64,000 bases of DNA, taken from positions 6,076,001-6,140,000 of the forward strand of contig NZ_CP107947.1 of assembly GCF_036059255.1 (NCBI RefSeq), written 5' to 3'. Within the stretch, counting starts at the first letter, position 1; each line of letters opens with the position of its first letter. The position numbers and the translations under genes were made by a program. Shown here one piece after another: positions 34,837-43,135 of the stretch. Below the pieces are notes generated by a model that did not search any database, had not been told where the DNA came from, and saw nothing but the letters and a program-made list of their open reading frames with translations. Source of the DNA: Micromonospora sp. NBC_00389. Its GTDB lineage: Bacteria; Actinomycetota; Actinomycetes; Mycobacteriales; Micromonosporaceae.

Positions 34837-35586
34837 TCACAACAGGCGGTTGTTGACGTCTCGGGCCGCGATGCCGTCCAGCCGCTCCCCCGGAGTCAGA
34901 TCGGACGGGTCGAACCAGAAGATCACCACCTTCTGGTCTCTGCTCCATCTGGCCAGCCGGGCCGCGACCTCCCGGCCGTCCACGGTGCCGATGATCCGCT
35001 GGGCCGGGCCGACGAAGTAACCGAAGGTGGGCACCGGCTCGGTCGAGCCTCGCTCGCCGTAGCCGATCTGATGGAACCCGGGGCTGCGGTCGGCCCCCTC
35101 CACGTCGTTGACCAGCAGGTCCGTGGTCAGCCTGCCGTCCGGGGCACGACGGCCGGCGGCCAGCCCGATGTCCACCCCGGGCTGGCGGGGCACCGACACC
35201 TGGACGACGTAGTACACCCGCTGGTCGGCGCCGTGCCGGATCCCGCTGTCAACGACCTGGCCCAGCGGCGACACCGTGCGGTCCGCATGGGTCGGCGGCG
35301 TGGGCCAGGGCGGGGTCGGCGTCGGCGAGGAGCCGTGGGCCGACGGCGCGGGGACGGCGGCGACCGGCGGCGGACGCTCGACCGTCGGCGGATCGCCCGG
35401 TCGGACGCCGACCACCAGCACGACGACGGCGGCCAACCCGACCGCCAGTGTCGCCGCCCCGGCCCCGGCGACCCGACGACGGATCCGCAACCGCCGCCCC
35501 TCGCGCATGACGGACGCCAGGTCGAGGGTCGCTCCGGGTCGCTCGGTCGCCCGCATGGCGTGACGGAGCCGCTCCAGCTCGCTCAT
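34837..35586 (-). CDS. Membrane protein coupled to SigE-family sigma factor
   Basis: A 249-residue protein. An N-terminal cytosolic part (ELERLRHAMRATERPGATL) is followed by one membrane helix (AGAATLAVGLAAVVVLVVGV, about residues 42-61), then a Pro/Ala/Thr-rich segment and an extracytoplasmic domain of about 150 residues (YYVVQVSVPRQPGVDIGLAAG...VVIFWFDPSDLTPGERLDGI). The layout fits a sigma-factor partner such as an anti-sigma or a SigE-operon sensor, but no zinc-binding anti-sigma motif is seen. Its ATG overlaps the sigma stop codon (ATGA), so synthesis is coupled. A GTG six bases earlier is an alternative start. Confidence 0.78.
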   Translation of the reverse strand: MSELERLRHAMRATERPGATLDLASVMREGRRLRIRRRVAGAGAATLAVGLAAVVVLVVGVRPGDPPTVERPPPVAAVPAPSAHGSSPTPTPPWPTPPTHADRTVSPLGQVVDSGIRHGADQRVYYVVQVSVPRQPGVDIGLAAGRRAPDGRLTTDLLVNDVEGADRSPGFHQIGYGERGSTEPVPTFGYFVGPAQRIIGTVDGREVAARLARWSRDQKVVIFWFDPSDLTPGERLDGIAARDVNNRLL

Positions 35587-36086
35587 CGGCACACCTCCTG
35601 ACTGTCGGCCACCCGCGGCCCGGTGGCGCGCAGTTTCTCCAGCGCCCGCGAGCTGGTGCTCTTGACCGTGCCGACCGAGATGGCGAGTTCCCGGGCCACC
35701 TGCGCCTCGGGAAGGTCGAAGTAGTAGCGCAACACGACGATGGCCCGCTCACGAGGGCTGAGCGCGCCGAGGATGGCGGTCAACCAGCGCCGGGTGGCGA
35801 CCTCGTCGGCCACGTCGCCCCGCCGCTGCTCCGGGATCTCCTCGGTCGGGTACTCCCGGATCGGGCGCCGCCACCCGTCCACCAGGTGGTTGACCAGGAT
35901 GCGGCGGGCGTACCCGTAGGCGTCGTCGTCGCGTACCCGGGACCACGACGCGTAGGTGCGGACCAGGGCGGTCTGCGCGGCGTCCTCGGCCTGGTGGTGG
36001 TCGCCGGTCATCAGGAACGCGGCGTGCACCAGCCGCGCGGACGCCGCCCGCGCGAACTCGACGAACTCCGCGTCACCCCGCGCCAC
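35583..36086 (-). CDS. SigE-family ECF RNA polymerase sigma factor
   Basis: A 167-residue ECF sigma factor. The start is taken at GTG 36,086, six bases after GGGGGAGGG; the ORF extends to 36,110 without another good site. Region 2 includes HQAEDAAQTALVRTYASW and DAYGYARRILVNHLVDGWRR. Region 4 shows LSPRERAIVVLRYYFDLPEAQVARELAISVG and TVKSTSSRALEKLR, the DNA-binding helix. This short SigE-type group is abundant in Micromonospora and Streptomyces. It probably directs transcription of envelope or stress genes with its coupled membrane partner. Confidence 0.9.
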   Translation of the reverse strand: MARGDAEFVEFARAASARLVHAAFLMTGDHHQAEDAAQTALVRTYASWSRVRDDDAYGYARRILVNHLVDGWRRPIREYPTEEIPEQRRGDVADEVATRRWLTAILGALSPRERAIVVLRYYFDLPEAQVARELAISVGTVKSTSSRALEKLRATGPRVADSQEVCR

Positions 36087-36224
36087 GCCGAACCCTCCCC
36101 CATGCCACACCGTTACGGACGGGCGAGGGCCACGAAAGGTTGAGTCTCCGAGAGATCAACTTTTCGGCCAGGTCACCCGTCTCCTCTCCCGCAGCGCCAC
36201 AGACCGGCGCGCGAGGGGAGAGAA

Positions 36225-37067
36225 ATGTCGACGAAGGCTACCCGCCGGAGGCACACGGCCTGCGCGGCGTCGCTGCTGGTGGCGCTGCTCACCGGCTGCG
36301 GCCTGCCGGCGTCCGGGCGGCCCGCGGCCGGCCCTGCCACGCCCGACCCGACCCACCGTGGGCAACCGCCCGCGGCGGGACCGGCCACGACCGGGCGACC
36401 GCCGGGAGCCGCCGGGAGCGCCGGTGTCGCGCCCGCGCCGGCCGTCGCGATCAGTTATCCCGCTACCGGCGGCAACCGCTGGTCGGTGGCACCCGCGGAG
36501 ACGACGCCGGGGGGCGGCGACAGCGGCCGGCTGTTGCGGTACCGGGTCGTCGTGGAGCGCGACATCCGTGGCCTACCGGTCACCGACGTAGCCGCGTCGG
36601 TCTCCGCGACGCTGAACGACCCACGCGGGTGGACTGCCGGCGGGGCCTGGCGCCTGCGCCGGGTGGGCGCCGGCGCACCGGTCGACTTCACCATCTACCT
36701 GGCGACCCCCGGGACCCGCGACGCGTTGTGCCAGGACGTTCCGGACGGCTACACCTCCTGCCGCAACGCCGACCGGGTGGTGCTCAACGTGGCACGCTGG
36801 GTCGACGCGGTGCCGGGCTACGGCGCCGGCCTGGCCAGCTACCGGCAGTACATGGTCAACCACGAGGTCGGGCACCGGCTCGGCCGGGGTCACGAGCGGT
36901 GCCCCGAGCGGGGCCGGCCGGCGCCGGTGATGCAGCAGCAGACGCTGGGGTTACACGGATGCGTGGCCAACGCCTGGCCGTACCCGCGCGGGGTTCACTA
37001 CAGCGGGCCGATCGGGGCGTACCACGACGAGATCCCGCCGCGCGAGGGCGCCCGGCCGGCTCGCTGA
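36225..37067 (+). CDS. DUF3152 lipoprotein, predicted zinc metalloprotease
   Basis: A 280-residue exported protein with lipobox LLTG-Cys25. A low-complexity Pro/Ala/Gly segment follows to about residue 80. The domain from about 90 to 270 (RYRVVVERDIRG, ADRVVLNVARWV, YRQYMVNHEVGHRLGRGHERC) belongs to DUF3152. HEVGHRLGRGH at residues 213-223 is the HExxHxxGxxH zinc motif, supporting a metalloprotease (proposed for the family, not proven here). ATG after GGGGAGAG. It is divergent from the sigma-factor operon and separated by 115 bp. Confidence 0.88.
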   Translation: MSTKATRRRHTACAASLLVALLTGCGLPASGRPAAGPATPDPTHRGQPPAAGPATTGRPPGAAGSAGVAPAPAVAISYPATGGNRWSVAPAETTPGGGDSGRLLRYRVVVERDIRGLPVTDVAASVSATLNDPRGWTAGGAWRLRRVGAGAPVDFTIYLATPGTRDALCQDVPDGYTSCRNADRVVLNVARWVDAVPGYGAGLASYRQYMVNHEVGHRLGRGHERCPERGRPAPVMQQQTLGLHGCVANAWPYPRGVHYSGPIGAYHDEIPPREGARPAR

Positions 37068-37080
37068 GCCCCCACCACCC

Positions 37081-37728
37081 TCAGGGTCGGCGGCCGCGAT
37101 CCTGATCGAGCCGCTCGTCCAGCCGACCCAGTTCGTAGATGGCGTTGAGGTTGGTCGGCAGCCGGCTGATGTTGTCCGGCACCGGGCCGGGATCCGGCGC
37201 GGAAGCCGGCGTCGGGGCCGGTGCCGGAGCGCCGGCGACGCCCGGGGTGCCAGCGGTGCGCCGGCGAAGCAGGAGCATCAACGCCAGCACCGCGAGGACA
37301 CCCGCGACCAGGAAGTAGTACGCGGGCACCAGCGGCCAGCCGCCCCTGGTCGGGGAGGCGAGCGTCGGCGGGGCGGCGCCCTCACCGTTCGGCAGTGGCA
37401 CCGCGGCCGCACGGTCGCCCCGACCGCCGGAGGTGCGGTCGGGCGCGGCGGACGCCCCGGGTGGCCGGGAACCGGCCGACGACCCGGCGGGCGTGAGGGC
37501 CGGGGCGGGCACCGCCGGGACCGACGGGTCGGCGGCCGGCGGCGGGCTCGGCGTGGGTCTGGGCGTCGGCGACGTACTCGGGGTGCTGCTGCCGCCGCCG
37601 AGCAGGTCGTCGACGATCTTCCCGACGCCACCGAGGAGTTCACTGACCGGGCCGGGGGTGGCCGAGGGCGACGGCGACGGCGTGGGCGTCAGGGCGAGGG
37701 TCAGCATTAGCGCGACGACGGCAGGCAT
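37081..37728 (-). CDS. Exported Pro-rich protein with one membrane helix
   Basis: A 215-residue protein. The N-terminal segment MPAVVALMLTLALTP is a signal-like helix. A Pro/Ser/Thr-rich stretch (SPTPRPTPSPPP, SSAGSRPPGASAAPD) covers about residues 15-130, typical of a wall-spanning spacer. A membrane helix YYFLVAGVLAVLALMLLL lies at about 140-158, then a short cytosolic end NLNAIYELGRLDERLDQDRG. Function unknown; no catalytic motif is seen. It converges with the DUF3152 gene, whose stop lies 14 bp away. Confidence 0.7.
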   Translation of the reverse strand: MPAVVALMLTLALTPTPSPSPSATPGPVSELLGGVGKIVDDLLGGGSSTPSTSPTPRPTPSPPPAADPSVPAVPAPALTPAGSSAGSRPPGASAAPDRTSGGRGDRAAAVPLPNGEGAAPPTLASPTRGGWPLVPAYYFLVAGVLAVLALMLLLRRRTAGTPGVAGAPAPAPTPASAPDPGPVPDNISRLPTNLNAIYELGRLDERLDQDRGRRP

Positions 37729-37803
37729 GGGTCCACCTCGGATGGGTCGATGTGCCCAGGCACGGTACCGCAGCGCGTGACGCGCGGGTGACCCGACGTC
37801 GCA

Positions 37804-37836
37804 GGGCGGAGGACGTGTGTCGCGCGTCCTCCGCCC
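37804..37836. terminator. Hairpin terminator
   Basis: GGGCGGAGGACG and CGTCCTCCGCCC form a perfect 12-bp stem with a 9-base loop, just downstream of the stop codon of the protease fusion gene on the minus strand. Confidence 0.72.
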
Positions 37837-37852
37837 GAAGTGTCCGAACTGG

Positions 37853-39037
37853 TCAGACGAGCAGCCCCCCGACCTGAGTGTTGATCCAGGACCGGATGGA
37901 CGGCAGGTCCACGTAGATGGACGGGCCGGTCGCGCAGGTGGAGTTGTTGTTGCCGGCGCGGCTGGTCGCGCCGATCAGATTCCACACCCCGTTGACCCGG
38001 CGCACCTGCGGACCACCGGAGTCGCCGTAGCAGGCGCCGGAGGTGCCGTTGGTGTTGTTGGTGCAGATCTCGTACGGGCCGTTGATGCCGGAGCACCGAC
38101 TGTCGGCCACGATGGACGTGTCCAGCTCGTTGGCCACCGCCGGGGCAGACCCGCAGCCCGGGCGAGCGCAGGTCTGGCCCCAGCCGATGATCCGGGTGGC
38201 GGTGCCGACCGCGCCGGAGGTGGTGGGGATCGGAGCCGGCGCGTAGCTGACCGAGCTGGCCAGTTGCAGCAGCTTGACGTCGACGCTCGGGTGGTTGACC
38301 GCGCGGGTCACCCGGACCACGGTCCCGCCGCTGGTGCGGTTGACGCTGCCCACCCGGACCGAGGACGGCGTCGAGCAGTGCTTGGCGGTCACCGCCCAGT
38401 TGGCCTTGATCAGCGTTCCGGTGCAGCCGGAGACGTACACCATGAACGGGTAGTTCTCGGTGGCCGGCCGGCCGCCGACCACAGTCGGCCCGATGTCCGA
38501 GGCGCCACTCCAGGTGTACGTCGTGCTGGCCGGCGGGGCCAGGGTGCCGGCGAACAGCGAGTTCACCCGGGACGCCTTAGCCGTGCTGGGGTTCGCGTTG
38601 CGGCAGGAGACCGGGGCGCTGCTGCCGGACATCAGGTCGGAGCAGAGGCCGGTGCGCCGGTCGGGCAGGCCCAGGATGTGGCCGAGCTCGTGGGCGGCGA
38701 TCCGGTTGCGGTCGTAGCCCTGGTTGACGGCCGTGCGGCCCATCCAGATCCGTCCCGAGCCGAGGCCGGTCGGTTGCGCCCGGGGCCAGCCGTCGTCGAC
38801 GTAGATGGTGATGCTGGCCGGGGTGCCGGGCTGGAGCCGGACGGTGCTGACCCGGCTGTTCCAGATCTGCGCCGCCTGGTCGAAGTTGGTGCGGAACTCG
38901 CCGGTCCGGCTCGCGTCGTAGTAGACGGTCCGTACGGCGGCAGCCGGTGCGCCGGTGGTGAGCTGCACCCCGGCTGCCGCCAGGGTCGCCACCAGCACGG
39001 CCAGCGCCGTACGCAGCAGTTGTCGTCGGAACATCAC
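37853..39037 (-). CDS. Snapalysin-like (M7) and trypsin-like (S1) fused secreted protease
   Basis: A 394-residue exported protein with two protease domains. The signal peptide ends near TGAPAAAVR (about residue 35). The N-terminal domain (about 36-165) resembles snapalysin: AAHELGHILGLPD gives His116, Glu117, His120 and Asp126, and SDLMSG near 133-138 is the Met-turn. The second domain begins with VVGGRPA (186-192), the activation site of trypsin-like enzymes, and has His220 (TAKHC), Asp253 (VDVKLLQL) and Ser340 (GDSGGP). All catalytic residues of both classes are present. GTG 39,037 is adjacent to ATG 39,034, after AGGGGAG. The M7 part may act as a pro-domain or a second enzyme. Confidence 0.9.
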   Translation of the reverse strand: MMFRRQLLRTALAVLVATLAAAGVQLTTGAPAAAVRTVYYDASRTGEFRTNFDQAAQIWNSRVSTVRLQPGTPASITIYVDDGWPRAQPTGLGSGRIWMGRTAVNQGYDRNRIAAHELGHILGLPDRRTGLCSDLMSGSSAPVSCRNANPSTAKASRVNSLFAGTLAPPASTTYTWSGASDIGPTVVGGRPATENYPFMVYVSGCTGTLIKANWAVTAKHCSTPSSVRVGSVNRTSGGTVVRVTRAVNHPSVDVKLLQLASSVSYAPAPIPTTSGAVGTATRIIGWGQTCARPGCGSAPAVANELDTSIVADSRCSGINGPYEICTNNTNGTSGACYGDSGGPQVRRVNGVWNLIGATSRAGNNNSTCATGPSIYVDLPSIRSWINTQVGGLLV

Positions 39038-39312
39038 GCACTCCCCTGCGGTCGTCCGGCGACCACCGGCCGCCGGTCATCGATGCAGGTCGATGTTAAA
39101 GCGATGGCGGTCGATGTACGGCATAGCGGAAGCGTCATACCGCTTCCGCGCGAGCGCCGTGACTGAGGGCGGGCCGGTCACCGTCAGCTGCTGTTACGTG
39201 GCTGTTACGCCGCAGCGAAGTGGCCGTGCCGGTACCGGAGCACGGTCGCATCGGAGGGTCACCGGCATCGCCGCCGCGACGTGGCCCCCGACCATCGGAC
39301 GGAGGCACCACG

Positions 39313-39891
39313 ATGAGGATCAGGAGCGCACTGACGGCGCTGGCGGTCGTGCTCGCCGGGCTGGTCGCCGGCGCGGGCAGCGGCGCCACGGCGAGCACCA
39401 CCATGGCGGCGACCGGATCGCCGTACTGCGGGATCACCTGGGGCAGCGCGGACAAGACGGCCGGCGCGCTGAGCAGCTCCCCGCTGATCGAGGTACGGAC
39501 CGGCCGGCACGACTGCTACGACCGGGTGGTGTTCGAGTTCGCCGGCCCGGTGAACGGCTACTCGGTCGGCTACGGCGAGACGTGGACCGAGGGCGAGGGG
39601 CTGGCACTGTCGCCGTACACGGCTGGAGGCGCCCTGCTGCGGGTCTCGCTGCGGGCACCGGCGTACGACGAGGCCCACCTGGGCACCGTGCCGTACCGGG
39701 TCGGTGAGCACGCCGCGAACCTGCTGCGTTACCCGACGCTGCGCGACGTCGTCTTCGGCGGCAGCTTCGAGGGCTACACCACCTTCGCCGTCGGCGTGCG
39801 GGCCCGACTGCCGTTCCGCACGTTCGTGCTGGCCGGCCCCGGCGGGCACAGCCGGATCGTGCTCGACGTGGCGCACCAGTGGCAGGAGTGA
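39313..39891 (+). CDS. Secreted AMIN-like domain protein
   Basis: A 192-residue exported protein. ATG start after GGAGGCACCAC; an open frame upstream to 39,220 has no site. The signal peptide ends near GATASTT (about residue 28). The mature domain YCGITWGS..., SPLIEVRTGRHDCYDRVVFEF, GYSVGYG, VRVSLRAP-like strands and YTTFAVGVRARLPFRTFVLAG...SRIVLDVAHQW fit the AMIN-like family found in actinobacterial secreted proteins, of unknown binding role. It is divergent from the double-protease gene (275 bp). Confidence 0.8.
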   Translation: MRIRSALTALAVVLAGLVAGAGSGATASTTMAATGSPYCGITWGSADKTAGALSSSPLIEVRTGRHDCYDRVVFEFAGPVNGYSVGYGETWTEGEGLALSPYTAGGALLRVSLRAPAYDEAHLGTVPYRVGEHAANLLRYPTLRDVVFGGSFEGYTTFAVGVRARLPFRTFVLAGPGGHSRIVLDVAHQWQE

Positions 39892-39898
39892 CCGGCAC

Positions 39899-39930
39899 GG
39901 TGTCGGGGGTCCGGCCGGGCCCCCGACACC
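39899..39930. terminator. Hairpin terminator
   Basis: GGTGTCGGGGG and CCCCCGACACC form a perfect 11-bp stem with a 10-base loop, 8 bp after the AMIN-like gene and before the response-regulator promoter. Confidence 0.75.
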
Positions 39931-39977
39931 GACCGTTCCGCCAGGGCTGCGCACCGTCGCGGCGGGTCTACCCTCAG

Positions 39978-40661
39978 GTGGTGGAGGGCCGCGTGCTGGT
40001 GGTCGAGGACGATGCCTCCATCCGGGAGGTCACCGCCCTCGGTCTGCGCCGCGCCGGCTTCCGGGTCGACACCGCCGTCGACGGGCGGCAGGCCCTGGCG
40101 GCGTGGCGGGCCCACCCGGTCGACCTGATCGTCCTCGACGTCATGCTGCCCGGCCTGGACGGCCTGGAGGTCTGCCGGGAGATCCGGCGCACCAGCCAGG
40201 TGCCGATCCTGATGCTGACCGCGCGCACCGACACGCTCGACGTGGTGGTCGGGTTGGAGTGCGGTGCGGACGACTACCTGCGCAAACCGTTCGACCTGCC
40301 CGAGCTGGTGGCCCGGGTCCGCTCGGTGCTGCGTCGGGCCAGCGCGCCGGTCGCCTCCAGCACCATCGAGGTCGGCAGCCTCCAGATCGACCCGGGCAGC
40401 TTCGTGGTGCGACGGGACGGCCGGGAGGTGACGCTGACCGCCACCGAGTTCCGCCTGCTGCTGGAGCTGGCCCGCCGGCCAGGCCAGGTCTTCACCCGGG
40501 AGCTGTTGCTGGACCTGGTCTGGAACCACAGCTTCCTGGGCGACTCGCGGCTGGTCGACGTGGCGGTGCAGCGGCTGCGCGCCAAGGTCGAGGACGATCC
40601 GGCGCACCCACGGCTGGTCCGCACCGTGCGCGGTGCCGGCTACAAGCTGTCCACGGGCTGA
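39978..40661 (+). CDS. OmpR/PhoB-family response regulator
   Basis: A 227-residue regulator with a receiver domain and a winged-helix effector. VLVVEDDASIREV starts the receiver, and Asp54 in VLDVMLPGLDG is the phosphoacceptor, with TAR and Lys in RKPFD at the usual places. The effector (about 130-225) ends in RTVRGAGYKL. GTG 39,978 and 39,981 are adjacent. TACCCT four bases before is a -10-like hexamer, fitting a leaderless transcript. It heads a three-gene unit with a kinase and a GerMN lipoprotein, as in the MtrA-MtrB-LpqB arrangement. Confidence 0.9.
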   Translation: MVEGRVLVVEDDASIREVTALGLRRAGFRVDTAVDGRQALAAWRAHPVDLIVLDVMLPGLDGLEVCREIRRTSQVPILMLTARTDTLDVVVGLECGADDYLRKPFDLPELVARVRSVLRRASAPVASSTIEVGSLQIDPGSFVVRRDGREVTLTATEFRLLLELARRPGQVFTRELLLDLVWNHSFLGDSRLVDVAVQRLRAKVEDDPAHPRLVRTVRGAGYKLSTG

Positions 40662-40674
40662 CGGGAGGTCGGCG

Positions 40675-42174
40675 ATGGCCGGACGCGCGGTGCCCCCGGG
40701 CCGCCTGCGGCGCCGGCTGACGATCGCGTTCGTGCTGGTCGCCGGGGTCTCCGCCGGGCTGCTGGCCGGTGGGGCGGGTCTGCTGCTGCGGCAGTCCTGG
40801 TTGGACGCCTCGCTGCACCAGGCCGCCGCCGACGCCCGCTACCAACTCGTCCTCGCCGGGCAGTTCCTGCCGCTGACCGACCAGCGCAGCACCGAGCTGC
40901 TCACCAGCTTCGAAGGCAGCGGCCGGCATGTGGTGCTCGTCGACGGCCCGGCCCGACCCTCGCACTCGGCGTACGCCCCGACCCTGGGCACCCGGCTGCG
41001 AGCCACCGTCGCGGACGGACAGCTCGGCTACCAACGGTCCGCCCCGGCGGAGCGGCCCCGGCTGCTGGTGGTCGGCGGACGCATCCCCGGCTCGACCGCC
41101 GAGCTGTACGTGATCACGGTCGAGGACGACATCGCCGCCGACCTGGGTCAGCTGCGCAACGCGTTGCTGGCCGGCTGGGTGCTCGTGGTGCTGCTTGCCG
41201 CCGGGGTGGGGCACGCCCTGGCCCGTCGAACGCTGGAGCCGGTGAGCCGGGCCAGTCGGGCAGCCCGTGCACTCACCGAGGGTCTGCTCGCCACCCGCCT
41301 GCCGGTGCGCGGGCGGGACGAGTTCAGCGACTGGGCGGCGTCGTTCAACGAGATGGCCGAGGCACTGGAGTCGAAGATCGCCGCGCTGTCGGCGGCGCAG
41401 GCCCGGGAGCTGCGGTTCACCGCCGACGTCGCGCACGAGCTGCGCACCCCGGTGACCGCACTGGTGGCCGCGGCCTCGCTGCTGCGGGAGCACCTCGACC
41501 AACTGCCGGACGACGCCCGGCCGGCCGCACGGCTGTTGGTCGGCGACGTGGTCCGGCTGCGCCGGCTGGTCGAGGACCTGATGGAGATCTCCCGGCTGGA
41601 CGCCGGGCGGGAGCGGCCAAGCGTCGAGCCGGTCGACGCGCCGGCGCTGCTGCGCGCGATCATCGGGGCGCGCGGCTGGTCGGAGCGGGTGGTGGTCACG
41701 GCCGACCCGGTCGCGCTACACACCGACCCGCGCCGGCTGGAGCGGGTGCTGGCCAACCTGGTCGCCAACGCGGTCGAGCACGGCGACGGCGAGATCCGGG
41801 CCACCGTGGCCGGGGCGGGCCCACTGGTCATCTTCGAGGTCACCGACCAGGGGCCGGGCATCCCGGCCGAGCACCTGCCACGCCTGTTCGACCGGTTCCA
41901 CAAGGTCGACCCGTCCCGCTCGGCTCCGGGCAGTGGGCTGGGGCTGGCCATCGCCCGGGAACACGCGGCCCTGCTCGACGGGGTGCTGAGTGTGCGCAGC
42001 GAACCGGGCGCCGGCACCCGGTTCCGGCTGGAGCTGCCGGCCCGCGGGCCCCACCTCGGCGACTCCGGGAGGCGGCCCGCCGTCGCGCAGGCCGACGAGC
42101 GGTCCAGAGGCCACGCCGACGAGCACGCCGAGGGCGGGCGCACGGCGGGCACAGCTGCGGGCGGTGCGGGATGA
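40675..42174 (+). CDS. Membrane sensor histidine kinase
   Basis: A 499-residue kinase. Two membrane helices (about 15-38 and 160-182) bracket an extracytoplasmic sensor of about 120 residues, and a HAMP region (LEPVSRASRAARALTEG) follows. His254 in ADVAHELRTPVTAL is the phosphorylation site. The ATPase part has LANLVANAVEHG, VTDQGPGIPAEHLPRLFDRFHK and SGLGLAIAREHA. The C-terminal 45 residues are charged and probably flexible. ATG after GGGAGG, 13 bp after the regulator stop; its own stop overlaps the lipoprotein start (ATGA). The stimulus is unknown. Confidence 0.9.
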   Translation: MAGRAVPPGRLRRRLTIAFVLVAGVSAGLLAGGAGLLLRQSWLDASLHQAAADARYQLVLAGQFLPLTDQRSTELLTSFEGSGRHVVLVDGPARPSHSAYAPTLGTRLRATVADGQLGYQRSAPAERPRLLVVGGRIPGSTAELYVITVEDDIAADLGQLRNALLAGWVLVVLLAAGVGHALARRTLEPVSRASRAARALTEGLLATRLPVRGRDEFSDWAASFNEMAEALESKIAALSAAQARELRFTADVAHELRTPVTALVAAASLLREHLDQLPDDARPAARLLVGDVVRLRRLVEDLMEISRLDAGRERPSVEPVDAPALLRAIIGARGWSERVVVTADPVALHTDPRRLERVLANLVANAVEHGDGEIRATVAGAGPLVIFEVTDQGPGIPAEHLPRLFDRFHKVDPSRSAPGSGLGLAIAREHAALLDGVLSVRSEPGAGTRFRLELPARGPHLGDSGRRPAVAQADERSRGHADEHAEGGRTAGTAAGGAG

Positions 42175-43082
42175 GCCGGCGCCGTGCGGCCGCGGTGACC
42201 GCACCGGTGCTCATCGCCGCGCTGCTCCTCGGCGCGTGCGGCACCCCCCGCTCCGGTGATCTCGGCCCGGCGCCCACTGCGGCACCGTCGAGTGCGGCAC
42301 CCACCGGGTCCCCGGGGGACCCGACGCCCACCCCACCGGCGGAACCGCCACCGTCACCCACCAGCGGTCCATCCCGCCCGCCGCCACCGGCCAGCACCGG
42401 CACGCGCCAGCCGGCCACGGTGACCATCGAGCTGTGGTACGTCCGGTCCGGGCAGCTCGTCCCGACCCGGCGGACCCGACCGGCCACCGTCGCGACGTCC
42501 CGACTGGCGCTGACCGAGCTGGCCGCCGGGCCCACGCCGGCGGAGGCCGCCACCGGGCTGACCACCCTGCTCCCGGCCGGCGTCGAGGTCACCCGGATCA
42601 CCGACGGCGTGGCGACGCTGCGGCCCGTCCCGTCCGCCGACGACCCGGCGGGGCGCCGGCGGCTGCGCGAGGCGCAGGTGGTGTGGACGCTCACCCAGTT
42701 CCCCACCGTGCGGCAGGTCCGCTTCGGCGACGGGCCCCTGGTGGACCGTTCCGACTACTCGGGCCTGCTGCCGCCGATCGTGGTCACCGGACCGAGCGTC
42801 GGCGAACGGGTCGGCGCCCCACTCACCGTCACCGGCACCGCCGACGTGTTCGAGGCCACGGTCAGCGTCCGGGTCCTGGACGCCGCCGGCCGGGAGGTTG
42901 CCGCCGGCTTCGGCACCGCCAGCTGCGGCAGCGGCTGCCGGGGCGCGTACCGCGTGGTGGTCGGCTGGCACACGGCCCGTGAGCAGCGCGGCACCATCGA
43001 GGTGTACGAGGTGTCCGCGCGCGACGGCTCACGGATCAACACGGTGGCCGTGCCGGTGATCCTCGCGCCCGCCGGGACCTGA
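42171..43082 (+). CDS. GerMN/Gmad2-type lipoprotein of a two-component operon
   Basis: A 303-residue exported lipoprotein with lipobox LLGA-Cys23. A Pro/Ser/Ala stretch (about 30-85) is followed by a GerMN-like domain (VTIELWYVRSGQLVPT, LTELAAGPT, GLTTLLPAGVEVTRI) and then an Ig-like Gmad2 domain (IVVTGPSVGERVGAPLTVTGTADVFEATV) with the paired Cys SCGSGC. LpqB and spore-germination proteins share these modules, and LpqB modulates the MtrAB kinase. Its ATGA overlap with the histidine kinase supports such a partner role. Confidence 0.85.
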   Translation: MSRRRAAAVTAPVLIAALLLGACGTPRSGDLGPAPTAAPSSAAPTGSPGDPTPTPPAEPPPSPTSGPSRPPPPASTGTRQPATVTIELWYVRSGQLVPTRRTRPATVATSRLALTELAAGPTPAEAATGLTTLLPAGVEVTRITDGVATLRPVPSADDPAGRRRLREAQVVWTLTQFPTVRQVRFGDGPLVDRSDYSGLLPPIVVTGPSVGERVGAPLTVTGTADVFEATVSVRVLDAAGREVAAGFGTASCGSGCRGAYRVVVGWHTAREQRGTIEVYEVSARDGSRINTVAVPVILAPAGT

Positions 43083-43135
43083 GCCCGCACCGCCACGACC
43101 CCTCGCCCACGAACCGGTGAAGTACCGTCGCGTTC

